From Fodinibacter sp963730365 (lineage in GTDB: Bacteria > Actinomycetota > Actinomycetes > Actinomycetales > Dermatophilaceae): DNA of 64,000 nt. Below are positions 35,644-45,056 of this stretch, piece by piece. Both the position numbers and the translations under genes were made by a program. The first letter of the stretch is position 1. Every line of letters begins with the position of its first letter. The notes under the pieces were generated by a model. It saw only the letters and a list, made by a program, of their open reading frames with translations. It was not told the origin of the DNA and did not search any database. The stretch is from the NCBI GenBank assembly GCA_963730365.1, contig CAVSRM010000015.1:168216-232215 (forward strand). The letters run 5' to 3'.

Positions 35644-36282
35644 TCATGCACCGGCCGCGGTGCGCCGATCCGACGCGCCGAACCTCCCGACGTGCAGCAC
35701 GTCGTCGAGGCCGCGGCGGCGCCGGGTCCGCGCGGAGCCGGACACGCGTTCGGCCTCCTGGCCGAGCGCCACGACGCCGACGACCCGGCGCCCTTCCGGG
35801 ATGTCGAGGGCCATCCGGACGTCGTCGTGGCGCTCGGCCGGCACGCCGAAGAACAGTGCCCCCAGACCGTGGTCCTGCGCGCCGAGGAGCATGATCATGG
35901 CCGCCATGGCGGTGTCCGTGTCCCAGTACGGCACGGGCCAGCGCTCGACGCTGCGGTCCTCCCACCCCTTGTCCGGCTCGGCGTAGCGGTCGAGGTAGGC
36001 CCCGGGGTCGGACAGGCAGACGACCAGCACCGGGGCCGCCGACACGCCGGTCCACCAGTCGTCCGGAGCCCAGGCCGCCCCGGCCTCGCGGGTGGCGCCC
36101 CAGAAGGCGGCACGGTCCGCGGGGTCCTCCAGCAGGACGAAGTCCCAGCCCTGGCTGAACCCGGCGCTGGGGGCGCGGACGGCCAGCGAGACCAGGTCCC
36201 GGACGACCGATGGCTCGACCGGGGCGTCCGGGTCGAATCGGCGGACCATGCGTCGTCGTCGGACCACCTCGCGGAACTCCAT
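35644..36282 (-). CDS. Nitroreductase-family flavoprotein
   Basis: 212-aa FMN-dependent oxidoreductase. The N-terminus MEFREVVRRRRMVRRF gives the Arg cluster that binds FMN phosphate, APSAGFSQGWDFVLLED follows, and the dimer-contact region contains AAMIMLLGAQDHGLGALFFG. The start at 36282 is where family homology begins. CAGACT seven bases upstream could be a leaderless -10. The natural substrate is unknown. It is divergent from the acyl-CoA-ligase fusion gene. Confidence 0.87.
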   Translation of the reverse strand: MEFREVVRRRRMVRRFDPDAPVEPSVVRDLVSLAVRAPSAGFSQGWDFVLLEDPADRAAFWGATREAGAAWAPDDWWTGVSAAPVLVVCLSDPGAYLDRYAEPDKGWEDRSVERWPVPYWDTDTAMAAMIMLLGAQDHGLGALFFGVPAERHDDVRMALDIPEGRRVVGVVALGQEAERVSGSARTRRRRGLDDVLHVGRFGASDRRTAAGA

Positions 36283-36322
36283 GGGCCGCAGTCTGCCCCA
36301 CGACGGCCGGTGACGGGGGTGG

Positions 36323-36328
36323 CACGAT
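36323..36328 (+). promoter_or_regulatory. -10-like element giving a leaderless transcript
   Basis: CACGAT ends 6 nt before the ATG at 36335 with no Shine-Dalgarno, the same geometry as the neighbouring DUF5998 gene. Confidence 0.4.
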
Positions 36329-36334
36329 GGGTCC

Positions 36335-39001
36335 ATGGACGACGCGGCGCTCGCCGAGGCATACCCCGCCGAGTGGGAGGCTGACGTCGTGCTGCGTGAC
36401 GGCACCGTGGCCCACCTGCGGCCGATCCGCCCGGACGACGACGAGGCCCTCCGACGTTTTCACGCGGCGCAGTCCGACGAGTCCATCTACCTCCGCTTCT
36501 TCGCGCCCCTGAGGATGCTCAGCGACTCCGACGTCTTCCGCTTCACGAACGTCGACCACGTCGATCGGGTCGCCCTCGTGGTCACGATGCGGGAGGAGCT
36601 CATCGGGATCGGGCGCTATGACCGGATCGACGCTCGCTCCGCCGAGGTCGCGTTCAACATCAGTGACCACTACCAGGGCAAGGGGATCGGCTCGGTCCTC
36701 CTGGAGCACCTGGCCGCCATCGCCCAGGAGTTCGGCATCGCCCGGTTCACCGCCGAGGTGCTCCCGCAGAACCGCAAGATGCTCGCCGTCTTCTCGGACG
36801 CGGGCTACGACGTGAAGCGTCACGTCGAGGACGGGGTCGTGGAGGTGGGCTTCGACATCGAGCCCACCGACCAGTCCAAGGCGGTGGCGATGTCCCGGGA
36901 GCACCGCGCCGAGTCCCTGAGCGTGCACTCCCTCCTCCACCCGCGCACCATCGCCGTCATCGGCGCGGGCCGGCGCAAGGACTCCTTCGGAAGCCTGGTC
37001 CTCGACCGGATCCTCGATGCCGGTTTCACCGGGGCAGTCCACCCCGTCAACCCGAATGTGCGCACCCTGCGCCGCCGCACGGCGTACCCGCGGGTGGCCG
37101 ACGTGCCGGGCATGGTCGACCTGGCCGTCATCGCGGTCCCCGCCGACACGGTGCTCGGGGTCGTCGACGAGTGTGCGGATGCCGGGGTCAAGGCGCTCCT
37201 GGTCGTCTCGGCGGGTTTCGCCGAGGTGGGTCCGGAGGGCGCGCAGCTCCAGGGCGAGCTCCTGCGGCGGGCGCGTGCCGCGGGGATGCGCGTCGTCGGG
37301 CCGAACTCGTTCGGCATCATCAACAACGACCCCGAGGTACGGCTCAACGCCTCGCTCGCCCCGACGGTGCCACCGCACGGCAGGTTGGGGTTGATGGCCC
37401 AGTCGGGTGCGCTGGGCATCGCGGTGCTCGCGTCGGCCGCCCGCCGGAACCTGGGCATCTCGACGTTCGGGTCCGCGGGCAACCGGGTCGACGTGTCGGG
37501 CAACGACTTCATGCAGTACTGGATCGACGACGGGGACACCGAGGCGGTGGGGCTGTACCTCGAGTCGATGGGCAACCCCCGCAAGTTCTCCCGGATCGCC
37601 CGCAACCTGGCCAGGGTGAAGCCGGTCATCGTCGTCAAGTCGGGCGTGTCGACCTTCGGCCTGCCGCCGGGCCACCGGGTCCGCACGACCAAGGCTCGGC
37701 CGGAGGTCTTCTCCGCCCTGCTCAAGCAGGCGGGCGTGATCCGCGTCGAGAACGTCCACCAGCTCTTCGACGTGGCCCAGCTCGTGGTGCACCAGCCGCT
37801 GCCGGCCGGAGACCGTGTCGCGGTCGTGGGGAACTCCGCCGCCCTCAGCGCGCTGGCCGCGGATGCCTGTGCCAGCTGGGGTCTGCGGATCGCGCACGGT
37901 CCGGTCTCGGTGCCCTCGGACGCGACGGCCGAGGACTTCCGGGTCGCGCTGGCGGCGGCCTTCTCCGACCGCGCCGTCGACTCCGTGATCGCCTGCTTCA
38001 TCCCCCCACTGCTCACCGGGGACGCCGACGTCGCCGCGGCCGTGCGCGATGTGGCCTCGGCCTCCGACAAGCCGTGTGCCGCGACCTTCCTCGGGATGCG
38101 CGGGGTCGATGACGGGCACTCGTCGGTGACGGGCACCGGTGGCGCGAGCCGGGCGATCCCGGTCTATGCCATGCCCGAGGACGCTGCCAGGGCCCTGGCA
38201 GCGGCCACGCGGTACGGGCAGTGGCGGCGCAAGGACCACGGCACGCCGGTGGCTCCCGTGGGAATCAACCGGCGGATCGCCGAGGACGTCGTGCAGACCG
38301 TCCTCTCCGTCGACGCGGCCGGTCGCAGGCTGTCCCACGACGAGTCGGCGGCCCTGCTGGAGGCCTACGGCATCCCGGTGTGGGGCAAGCAGCACGTGAC
38401 GTCCGCCGACGAGGCGGCGGCGGCAGCGGAGGCGCTCGGGTACCCGGTCGTCCTGAAGTCGACCGCACCGATGCTGCGCCACCAGGGCGGGGTGAGTGGG
38501 GTCCGCGTCGACCTCGGCACCGAGTCGGCCCTGCGCGAGGCGTGGGCGTCGCTGAGCGGGCGCCTGGCCCCGCTGGCGGCGGACCGGTTCGTCGTCCAGC
38601 GGATGGCGACGCCGGGGGTGGCCTGCGTGGTGACCTCCGACGAGGACCCGCTCTTCGGTCCCGTCATCGGCTTCAGTGTCGCCGGGCTCCCGACCGAGCT
38701 GCTGGGTGACATCGCCTACCGCATCCCGCCACTCACCGACGTGACCGTGTCGGAGCTCATCTCCTCGATCAAGGCGGCCCCCGTGCTGCACGGCCACCGC
38801 GGGGCCGCCCCGGTCCACCGGGCCGCGCTCGCGGACCTCATCGCCCGGGTGTCGGTGCTCGCCGACGACCTGGCGGAGGTGGCGTCGCTGGTACTCAACC
38901 CGGTGAACGCCTACCCCGGTGGCGTGGAGGTCCTCGGTGCGGAGATCGTCATCGCGCCGGCCCCGAGACGGGCGGATCCCGGCCGCCGCTCCCTGACCTG
39001 A
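36335..39001 (+). CDS. GNAT acetyltransferase fused to ADP-forming acyl-CoA ligase
   Basis: 888-aa fusion. Residues ~20-190 form a GNAT domain (acetyl-CoA loop YQGKGIGSVLLEHL). Residues ~200-660 are the CoA-binding and succinyl-CoA-ligase-like domains (TIAVIGAGRRKDSFG, LMAQSGALGIA). Residues ~670-880 are an ATP-grasp domain (YPVVLKSTAPMLRHQGGVSGV). This domain set is that of the Pat/PatZ protein lysine acetyltransferases, which inactivate acetyl-CoA synthetase; in actinobacterial members the GNAT lies at the N-terminus, as here. In many Pat proteins the ligase part is catalytically dead and regulatory; I could not settle that from sequence alone. Confidence 0.9.
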   Translation: MDDAALAEAYPAEWEADVVLRDGTVAHLRPIRPDDDEALRRFHAAQSDESIYLRFFAPLRMLSDSDVFRFTNVDHVDRVALVVTMREELIGIGRYDRIDARSAEVAFNISDHYQGKGIGSVLLEHLAAIAQEFGIARFTAEVLPQNRKMLAVFSDAGYDVKRHVEDGVVEVGFDIEPTDQSKAVAMSREHRAESLSVHSLLHPRTIAVIGAGRRKDSFGSLVLDRILDAGFTGAVHPVNPNVRTLRRRTAYPRVADVPGMVDLAVIAVPADTVLGVVDECADAGVKALLVVSAGFAEVGPEGAQLQGELLRRARAAGMRVVGPNSFGIINNDPEVRLNASLAPTVPPHGRLGLMAQSGALGIAVLASAARRNLGISTFGSAGNRVDVSGNDFMQYWIDDGDTEAVGLYLESMGNPRKFSRIARNLARVKPVIVVKSGVSTFGLPPGHRVRTTKARPEVFSALLKQAGVIRVENVHQLFDVAQLVVHQPLPAGDRVAVVGNSAALSALAADACASWGLRIAHGPVSVPSDATAEDFRVALAAAFSDRAVDSVIACFIPPLLTGDADVAAAVRDVASASDKPCAATFLGMRGVDDGHSSVTGTGGASRAIPVYAMPEDAARALAAATRYGQWRRKDHGTPVAPVGINRRIAEDVVQTVLSVDAAGRRLSHDESAALLEAYGIPVWGKQHVTSADEAAAAAEALGYPVVLKSTAPMLRHQGGVSGVRVDLGTESALREAWASLSGRLAPLAADRFVVQRMATPGVACVVTSDEDPLFGPVIGFSVAGLPTELLGDIAYRIPPLTDVTVSELISSIKAAPVLHGHRGAAPVHRAALADLIARVSVLADDLAEVASLVLNPVNAYPGGVEVLGAEIVIAPAPRRADPGRRSLT

Positions 39002-39034
39002 ACCGGGCCGGGTCGTGCCGTCCGCGGGGCCGGG

Positions 39035-39040
39035 CACAAT
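39035..39040 (+). promoter_or_regulatory. -10-like element giving a leaderless DUF5998 transcript
   Basis: CACAAT ends 6 nt before the ATG at 39047. Confidence 0.45.
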
Positions 39041-39046
39041 GGGCGC

Positions 39047-39658
39047 ATGACCCCTGGATCTCCGAGCAGCGGGGCGCACAGCAGCGCCCCCGTCCTCCCC
39101 GATGGCCTGATGTCCGCGATCGACCGGGCCGGCTACTACCCGGCGTTGGTGGCCGACGTCATCGCCGCCGCCCTCGTCGGGGAGCCGATCGAGAACCACC
39201 TCGTGCACCTCGAGACGACGTTCGACCGTGACGTGGTGCGCCGGCACATCACCGTGCTCGTGCTCACCCGGAGCAGGCTGCTCATCGGCCACGCCGACGA
39301 CCACGCCGACGACCCGCCCGCGCCACAGGACGTCGCGACGGCCACGACGGAGTCGATCCCGCTCTCGGCGGTGCGGGGGGTGATGCTCACCCACGTCGTC
39401 GAGACCCCCCAGGACTACGTCCCGGGCAGCCTCGGTCGGGAGATCACCCTCACCCTCGGGTGGGGGACGGTCGCGCGGCTCGACCTCGTGCCGGCGTCCT
39501 GCTCGGACCCGGAGTGCGAGGGGGACCACGGCTACGAGGGTACGATCACCGGCGACGACATCGCCCTGCGCATCTCGGCCACGGCCGACGGCTCCGACGC
39601 GCTCTCCCACGCCCTCACGTTCGCAAGGGACCTCTCCGCCGCCATCGGGCAGGGTTGA
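39047..39658 (+). CDS. DUF5998 family protein
   Basis: 203-aa cytoplasmic protein of unknown function found beside sepH and thymidine kinase genes in actinobacteria. It has a conserved N-terminal block AIDRAGYYPALVADVIAAAL, HLETTFDRDVVRRHITVLVL, an acidic loop (about residues 82-105) and a C-terminal sheet region with CSDPECEGDHGYEG, whose Cys pair and His could bind a metal. No signal peptide or membrane helix. The next gene begins 8 bp downstream. Confidence 0.82.
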   Translation: MTPGSPSSGAHSSAPVLPDGLMSAIDRAGYYPALVADVIAAALVGEPIENHLVHLETTFDRDVVRRHITVLVLTRSRLLIGHADDHADDPPAPQDVATATTESIPLSAVRGVMLTHVVETPQDYVPGSLGREITLTLGWGTVARLDLVPASCSDPECEGDHGYEGTITGDDIALRISATADGSDALSHALTFARDLSAAIGQG

Positions 39659-39666
39659 GCCACCGG

Positions 39667-40854
39667 ATGCCGTCCACGGGCGACTCCTCCGCCCGGCCGC
39701 CGGTCGGGGCCGGGCCCGCCCTCGCCGACGTCCTGCCGAGCGTCGCCGTGAGCCTCGGCGTGCCCTGGGGCTCCGCGGAGCTGTCGGAGCAGGGCGGCGC
39801 ACCGGCACGCGGCGGGTTCGACCTGCCCCCGACCCGACGGGCGGTGGTGGTGCTGGTCGACGGTCTGGGGCACGACCTCCTCGTCCGCCGGGCCGGCCAT
39901 GCTCCGTGGCTGCGCCGGCACCTCGACACGACCGTGCGGCTCTCCAGCGGCTTCCCGTCGACGACGGCGACGTCGATGGGCACCTTCGGCACGGGCCTGG
40001 CCGCCGGCGCACACGGCCTGCTCGGCTATGAGGTGCTCGTGCCCGGCGCGGACCGGCTGCTCAACGAGCTCTCCTGGGAGGACGGACCCGATCCGCGCAC
40101 CTGGCAGCCCCACGACACCGTCTTCGAGGTGGTGGCCCGGGCCGGGGTGGAGGTCACCCGGGTCGGCCCCGGCTACTTCGACGGCTCCGGGCTGACCAAC
40201 GCCGCCCTGCGGGGTGGACGATTCGTGGCCGCCTCCACGTTGGCCGACCGGGTCGACGCGACGCTCCGCGCGGTCCGCGCGGCTCCTCGCTCCCTCGTGC
40301 ACCTGTACTGGGGCGACCTGGACAAGGTGGGGCACGTCCACGGCTGCGACTCCTGGCAGTGGGGGGAGGAGCTGGAGTCCGTGGACCGCGAGCTGGCCCG
40401 GCTGGCGGCCGCACTGCCCGCGGACTGCGCCCTCAGCGTGACGGCGGACCACGGCATGGTCGACGTGCCGCACGCGGTGCGCCTCGACGTCGCCCACGAC
40501 CCGCGGCTCGCGGCCGGGGTCCGGCACGTGACCGCGGAGGCGAGGGCGCCCCAGCTCTACGTCGAGCCGGGCGCGCTGAGCGACGTCCTCGCCACATGGC
40601 GCGAGGTGCTCGGCGACACGGCGCTGGTCCGCTCCCGCTCGGAGGCGGTCGCCGCCGGGTGGTTCGGTCCGGTTCTTCCCGGCAACCTGGCCCGGATCGG
40701 CGACGTCGTGGTCGCCATGCAGGGCCGGAACGCAGTCGTCGACTCGCGGCGCGCGCGCCCGGAGCTCCTCGCGCTCATCGGCCTGCACGGGTCGCTGAGC
40801 GATGACGAGGTGTCGGTCCCGTTGGTGCACGTCCCCGCCGCGTCCGTCGCCTAG
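39667..40854 (+). CDS. Alkaline-phosphatase-superfamily phosphodiesterase
   Basis: 395-aa enzyme of the nucleotide pyrophosphatase/phosphodiesterase class. Metal and catalytic motifs are VVVLVDGLGHDLL (Asp), SGFPSTTATSMG (the nucleophile Thr), YWGDLDKVGHVHG (Asp and His) and SVTADHGMVDVPH (Asp-His). No signal peptide is seen, so it may act inside the cell. The substrate could be a nucleotide-sugar or phosphodiester; not assignable. The ATG at 39667 lies 8 bp after the DUF5998 stop, giving a likely operon that leads into tdk. Confidence 0.87.
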   Translation: MPSTGDSSARPPVGAGPALADVLPSVAVSLGVPWGSAELSEQGGAPARGGFDLPPTRRAVVVLVDGLGHDLLVRRAGHAPWLRRHLDTTVRLSSGFPSTTATSMGTFGTGLAAGAHGLLGYEVLVPGADRLLNELSWEDGPDPRTWQPHDTVFEVVARAGVEVTRVGPGYFDGSGLTNAALRGGRFVAASTLADRVDATLRAVRAAPRSLVHLYWGDLDKVGHVHGCDSWQWGEELESVDRELARLAAALPADCALSVTADHGMVDVPHAVRLDVAHDPRLAAGVRHVTAEARAPQLYVEPGALSDVLATWREVLGDTALVRSRSEAVAAGWFGPVLPGNLARIGDVVVAMQGRNAVVDSRRARPELLALIGLHGSLSDDEVSVPLVHVPAASVA

Positions 40855-40857
40855 GGT
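40852..40857 (+). promoter_or_regulatory. -10 element upstream of tdk
   Basis: TAGGGT overlaps the preceding stop and ends 8 nt before the GTG at 40866; no Shine-Dalgarno. Confidence 0.45.
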
Positions 40858-40865
40858 GTCCCCTC

Positions 40866-41543
40866 GTGGCGGAACTGGTCTTCTTCTCGGGCACGATGGA
40901 CTGCGGCAAGTCCACCCTTGCCCTCCAGATGGACCACAACAACAGTGTCCGTGGGCGGCAGGGGCTGATCTTCACCAAGCTCGACCGGATGGGTGACTCG
41001 GTGCTCTCCTCGAGGCTCGGCCTGTCCACCTCGGCGATCGAGGTCGACGACATCCTCGACTTCTGGGACGTCGTGGTCGAGCGGCTCACCTCCGGGGGGC
41101 GCGTGGACTACCTCATCTGCGACGAGGCGCAGTTCTACACCCCGAACCAGGTCGAGCAGCTCGCCCGCGTCGTCGACGAGATGGGCATCGACGTGCACGC
41201 CTTCGGGATCACGGCCGACTTTCGTACCGAGCTCTTTCCCGGCTCCAGGCGCCTCATCGAGCTCTCCGACCGGGTCCAGCTGCTCCAGGTCGAGGCGCTG
41301 TGCTGGTGTGGACGCAAGGCCACCCACAACGCTCGCATCGTCGACGGCGTCATGGTCGTCGAGGGGGAGCAGGTGGTGGTGGGTGACACCGCCGCCACGA
41401 CCCAGGGCCTCGTCGAGTACGAGGTGCTGTGCCGACGGCACTACATGCGACGGATGAACTCTCACGCGGCCCGCGCCGCGGCGCTGTCACCGGACACCCT
41501 GCCCTTCGACCTCGACGTCTGCCCGGTGCCACCCCCACGCTGA
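40866..41543 (+). CDS. tdk: Thymidine kinase
   Basis: Type II thymidine kinase that salvages thymidine to dTMP. The 225-aa protein has the P-loop SGTMDCGKST, the Walker B/lasso region DYLICDEAQFYTPNQ with the catalytic Glu, and a zinc-binding lid with Cys in ALCWCGRKA and VLCRRHY. The GTG at 40866 follows a -10 hexamer by 8 nt. The C-terminal ~20 residues extend beyond the E. coli enzyme. It is convergent with sepH. Confidence 0.93.
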   Translation: MAELVFFSGTMDCGKSTLALQMDHNNSVRGRQGLIFTKLDRMGDSVLSSRLGLSTSAIEVDDILDFWDVVVERLTSGGRVDYLICDEAQFYTPNQVEQLARVVDEMGIDVHAFGITADFRTELFPGSRRLIELSDRVQLLQVEALCWCGRKATHNARIVDGVMVVEGEQVVVGDTAATTQGLVEYEVLCRRHYMRRMNSHAARAAALSPDTLPFDLDVCPVPPPR

Positions 41544-41595
41544 CGCCCGGCTCGACCGACCACCGACGTCGATGCCGACGACCGACCCGCCCGCC

Positions 41596-42771
41596 TCAGA
41601 CCGGTCCGCTCCCACGGGTGCCGAAGACGATGTCGTCCCAGCTGGGCACGCTGGGCCGCCCCTTGCGCGCGCCGGTCGACTGCTTCGGGGGCGCGCCGTT
41701 CTCGTGGGCGTGACTCTCGGGCGTCGGGGTGTCGGCCGGGTGCTCGACCCGCCCCACCGGGCTGACCGAGAACGACGCCTCGGCGGGGTCGTTCTCGACG
41801 GCATCACGGACCTCGACCAGGCCCGGGACGTCGTCCTCCGGCCAGCCGCCCACCGCCTCGTGGGCGTCCTCGGCGTCGTGGGACTGCTCGAGATGGTGCG
41901 AGACGGTGTTGCGGCCACGCGCCGCCGGCGGCGGCCCGGCCTCGGTCGTGGGGCTGGTGAGGTCCTCGAGCGGCAGGGCGTCGTGGCGCGGCTGGTCCTC
42001 ACCGGGGGTGTGGGCGGGCGAGGCACGCCGACGTCCGCGACGTCCGCGGGCGCTGTGCTCGCGCATCGCGGCCATGAGGTCGATGGGCTCGTGCGGGGCG
42101 CGGTCCCTGCTCGTGCGGTCCAGTCCACCGTCCGCGGCGAGGTCGTAGACGTCGAGCTCGTCCGAGGAGCCGGCCCGGTGCGGGGCCGGTATCGCCCGGG
42201 TCGGCGCGGCCTCCTCGCTCAGCCAGCGAGCCTCGTCGTTCGTCGCGCTCACGGACCCCCCGAGCGGCTCGTAGTGCCACGTGGCCGTGCGCTGACGACC
42301 TCCCGCGGGGAAGGTCATGCTCAGCGACCACACGCCGTCCTCGTCGCGCGCCGAGTCCCACTCCGCCGCGTCACGGTCGACCCCGCGGTCCCGCAGCCGC
42401 TCGGTGACGCGCTCGGCGAGCGTCACCGGACCGGAGCCCCGGCTCCCGACCGCGCACTCGCGGGCCTTGCGGGCCACGTGCTCGCGCTCGGCGAGCACCG
42501 GCCCCTCGAACCGGCGGACCTTCTCCACCGTCCATCCGGCCCGGTCGGCCACCTCCTCGGTCGAGAGGCCGCGCCGGATGAGCGCCTGGACCTCTCGCGG
42601 CCGCAGACCGCCGTCGATCTCGATCTGGAGCTGCCCGAGGCGCGGTCGGTCACGCCTGGCCGCCGCCCGGAGGGCGTCGTCGAGGGACACCCGGAAGCGA
42701 GCGCCCTGGGCATCCGTGAGCAGCAGGTGCTGGCCGTCCTCGTGGACGCCGATGAGGCGAAGGTCCTGCAT
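41596..42771 (-). CDS. sepH: Septation protein SepH
   Basis: 391-aa actinobacterial cell-division protein. The N-terminal DUF3071 domain (QDLRLIGVHEDGQHLLL) contains the HTH-like helix pair LIRRGLSTEEVADRAGWTVEKV. In Streptomyces, SepH stimulates FtsZ assembly through this domain. The C-terminal half is acidic, Pro/Arg-rich and probably disordered, ending with PSVPSWDDIVFGTR, a segment often conserved at the end of SepH. The ATG at 42771 has GGGAGC six bases upstream. Divergent from hemH. Confidence 0.9.
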   Translation of the reverse strand: MQDLRLIGVHEDGQHLLLTDAQGARFRVSLDDALRAAARRDRPRLGQLQIEIDGGLRPREVQALIRRGLSTEEVADRAGWTVEKVRRFEGPVLAEREHVARKARECAVGSRGSGPVTLAERVTERLRDRGVDRDAAEWDSARDEDGVWSLSMTFPAGGRQRTATWHYEPLGGSVSATNDEARWLSEEAAPTRAIPAPHRAGSSDELDVYDLAADGGLDRTSRDRAPHEPIDLMAAMREHSARGRRGRRRASPAHTPGEDQPRHDALPLEDLTSPTTEAGPPPAARGRNTVSHHLEQSHDAEDAHEAVGGWPEDDVPGLVEVRDAVENDPAEASFSVSPVGRVEHPADTPTPESHAHENGAPPKQSTGARKGRPSVPSWDDIVFGTRGSGPV

Positions 42772-42868
42772 GTCGGGCTCCCGATGTCGCTCGTCGTCAG
42801 GTCCAGACGATGCCACGCCGGGCCCGCGGATCGGGGATCCCACGCCGAGGCGCCGAGAAACCCCCGGT

Positions 42869-42874
42869 TACCGT
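42869..42874 (+). promoter_or_regulatory. -10 element giving a leaderless hemH transcript
   Basis: TACCGT ends 6 nt before the ATG at 42881, in the gap divergent from sepH. Confidence 0.5.
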
Positions 42875-42880
42875 TGCACC

Positions 42881-43984
42881 ATGACCACCACCCCCGACCT
42901 GGCGCCCTACGACGTCGTCCTGCTGGGTTCCTTCGGCGGGCCCGAGTCGCCGGAGGAGGTCGTGCCCTTCCTGCGCCGGGTGACGGCCGGGCGCGACATC
43001 CCGGAGGAGCGCCTCGTCGCGGTCGGCGAGCACTACTTCGACCGCGGGGGGCGAAGCCCCATCAACGACCTCAACCGCGACCTCATCGGGCGCCTGCGCG
43101 CCGAACTGGACCGCCGCGGCATCGAGGTGCCGGTGGTCTGGGGCAACCGGAACTCCGAGCCGTTCTTCGCCGACGCGCTGCGCGAAGCCCTCGACCTCGG
43201 TGCCCGGAACGTCGTCACGTTGCTCACGAGTGCCTACTCGTGCTACTCCTCGTGCCGTCAGTACCGCGAGGACCTCGCGGCCGCCGTGGCCGATGTCGGG
43301 CCGGCCGCCGACGGCCTCGTCGTCGACAAGGTGCGCCCGTACGCCGTGCACCCCTCGGTGGGGCGCACCTGGACCCGCGCCGTGCTCGAGTCGCTGCGCA
43401 CCCTCGCCGAGCCGTCGACGGCCCGGCTGCTCTACGTCACCCACTCGGTGCCGCTGGCCATGGACGACACCTCTGGCCCCGGCGACGGTGAGGGCAACCT
43501 CTACGTCGACCAGCACCTTCGCCTGCTCCGGCGGATCACCGACGAGGTCAATGCCGAGCTGGGCACCCGGCTGACGGGCGAGCTCGTCTTCTGCTCGCGG
43601 TCCGGCCCTCCGTCCCAGCCCTGGCTCGAGCCCGATGTCAACGACCGCATCGAGGAGCTCGCGACGCAGGGCGAGGGTGCCGTGGTGGTCATCCCCATCG
43701 GCTTCGTCTCCGACCACATGGAGGTCATCCAGGACCTCGACACCGAGGCCGCCGCGACGGCCGAGCGGGTGGGCCTGCCGTTCCTGCGCCCCGCCACGCC
43801 CGACACCGACGAGGAGTTCGTCTCCGGCCTGGTCGACCTCCTCCTCGAGCGGGCGGCCCAGGCGCGCGGCGAGGTCGTCGTCCCGGAGACCTGGCTGCCG
43901 GGTGACGTCCGCCCGTCGGTGTGCGCACCCGGATGCTGCCCCAACCTGCGGACGGTCAAGCCGGCCCTGTGCGGGAGTGACTGA
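42881..43984 (+). CDS. hemH: Ferrochelatase (coproporphyrin-dependent type)
   Basis: Inserts Fe(II) into porphyrin; actinobacteria use coproporphyrin III, so the product would be coproheme (gene also called cpfC). The 367-aa protein has YDVVLLGSFGGPESPEEV, the active-site-side LTSAYSCYSSCRQYRED, YVTHSVPL, and VVIPIGFVSDHMEVIQDLD. The C-terminal tail holds four Cys (VCAPGCC and ALC), fitting the [2Fe-2S] cluster seen in actinobacterial ferrochelatases. The stop overlaps the next start by one base (TGATG). Confidence 0.93.
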   Translation: MTTTPDLAPYDVVLLGSFGGPESPEEVVPFLRRVTAGRDIPEERLVAVGEHYFDRGGRSPINDLNRDLIGRLRAELDRRGIEVPVVWGNRNSEPFFADALREALDLGARNVVTLLTSAYSCYSSCRQYREDLAAAVADVGPAADGLVVDKVRPYAVHPSVGRTWTRAVLESLRTLAEPSTARLLYVTHSVPLAMDDTSGPGDGEGNLYVDQHLRLLRRITDEVNAELGTRLTGELVFCSRSGPPSQPWLEPDVNDRIEELATQGEGAVVVIPIGFVSDHMEVIQDLDTEAAATAERVGLPFLRPATPDTDEEFVSGLVDLLLERAAQARGEVVVPETWLPGDVRPSVCAPGCCPNLRTVKPALCGSD

Positions 43985-44859
43985 TGGACGAGCAGGTCAC
44001 CGCGGGACCCGAGGTGCCTACGGGCGTGGACCCCGCCGAGCTCGAGCAGATCGCGTGCGACGTGGCGCGTGCGGCCGGGCGCCTCATCACCGAGGAGCGC
44101 CCCAGGGACCTGGGGGTCTCGGCCAAGTCGACCCGCACCGACGTCGTCACGGAGATGGACCAGGCGAGCCAGGAGCTGCTCATCACCCTGCTCGGAGAAC
44201 GCCGGCCGCAGGATGCCGTCGTCGGGGAGGAGGAGGGGGCCGCCGTCGGCACCTCCGGCGTCACGTGGGTCCTGGACCCCATCGACGGCACCGTCAACTA
44301 CCTCTACGACATTCCCGCGTATGCGGTGTCGGTCGCCGCCGTCGTCGGTGACCATTGCGTCGAGGGCGGCTGGCGCAGCATCGCGGGGGCGGTCCTGAAC
44401 CCGGTCAGCGGTGAGCTCTTCCACGCCCACGTCGGAGGTGGTGCCCGCCTGACGACTGCCTCCGGCACCCTGGCCCTGGCGGCGACCGGGGCGAGCGACC
44501 TCGGCCTGGCCCTCGTGGGAACCGGTTTCGGCTACGACGCCCAGGTGCGTTCGCGGCAGGCCCGGCTCCTCCTCGAGGTGCTCCCTCAGGTCCGTGACAT
44601 CCGTCGTGCCGGCAGTGCCGCGCTCGACCTGTGCGCCGTGGCCTGCGGACGGCTCGACGGCTACTACGAGAGCGGCCTCAACGCCTGGGACCGGGCTGCG
44701 GGCGAGCTCGTCGCACGTGAGGCCGGTGCCGTGGTCGTCGGCCTCGGCGGACCGGATGCGGGACGGGACCTCACCGTGGCGGTCGCGCCCGGTCTCGCGC
44801 GCCCCTTCGTCGAGCTCGTGCGCACCCTGACCCGTGAGCACGTGACGCGGGACCACTGA
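43984..44859 (+). CDS. Inositol monophosphatase family protein
   Basis: 291-aa Mg-dependent phosphatase. Metal ligands are in VVGEEEGAAVG and WVLDPIDGTVNYLYDIPAY, and the last Asp in NAWDRAAGELVAREAG. In M. tuberculosis the syntenic gene is suhB; substrates may be inositol phosphate or related sugar phosphates. The start overlaps the ferrochelatase stop, so translation is coupled, although the functions are unrelated. About 200 bp follow before the next gene. Confidence 0.9.
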   Translation: MDEQVTAGPEVPTGVDPAELEQIACDVARAAGRLITEERPRDLGVSAKSTRTDVVTEMDQASQELLITLLGERRPQDAVVGEEEGAAVGTSGVTWVLDPIDGTVNYLYDIPAYAVSVAAVVGDHCVEGGWRSIAGAVLNPVSGELFHAHVGGGARLTTASGTLALAATGASDLGLALVGTGFGYDAQVRSRQARLLLEVLPQVRDIRRAGSAALDLCAVACGRLDGYYESGLNAWDRAAGELVAREAGAVVVGLGGPDAGRDLTVAVAPGLARPFVELVRTLTREHVTRDH

Positions 44860-45056
44860 CCGACGGCGGACCGGGCGGCACCTCACCCAGCCGCGGCCCG
44901 CGTGTCGCGAGCCGGGTGGCCGCCCCGTGGACCCGGTGTGACGACAGGGGCTCGGATGGTGCACAATCGCGGCGCACGGCATCAGGGCGGGCACAAACGA
45001 GGCACGTCGTGCGTTGTGACGGCCGGGTTGACACGACGAAGGGTGGACATCAGCAC

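Noticed and set aside
35606..40012. Minus-strand open frame of about 1470 codons opposite the acyl-CoA-ligase fusion gene
   Set aside because: It overlaps several genes with clear domains, shows no domain of its own and is Arg/Pro/His-rich: absence of stops by GC content only.
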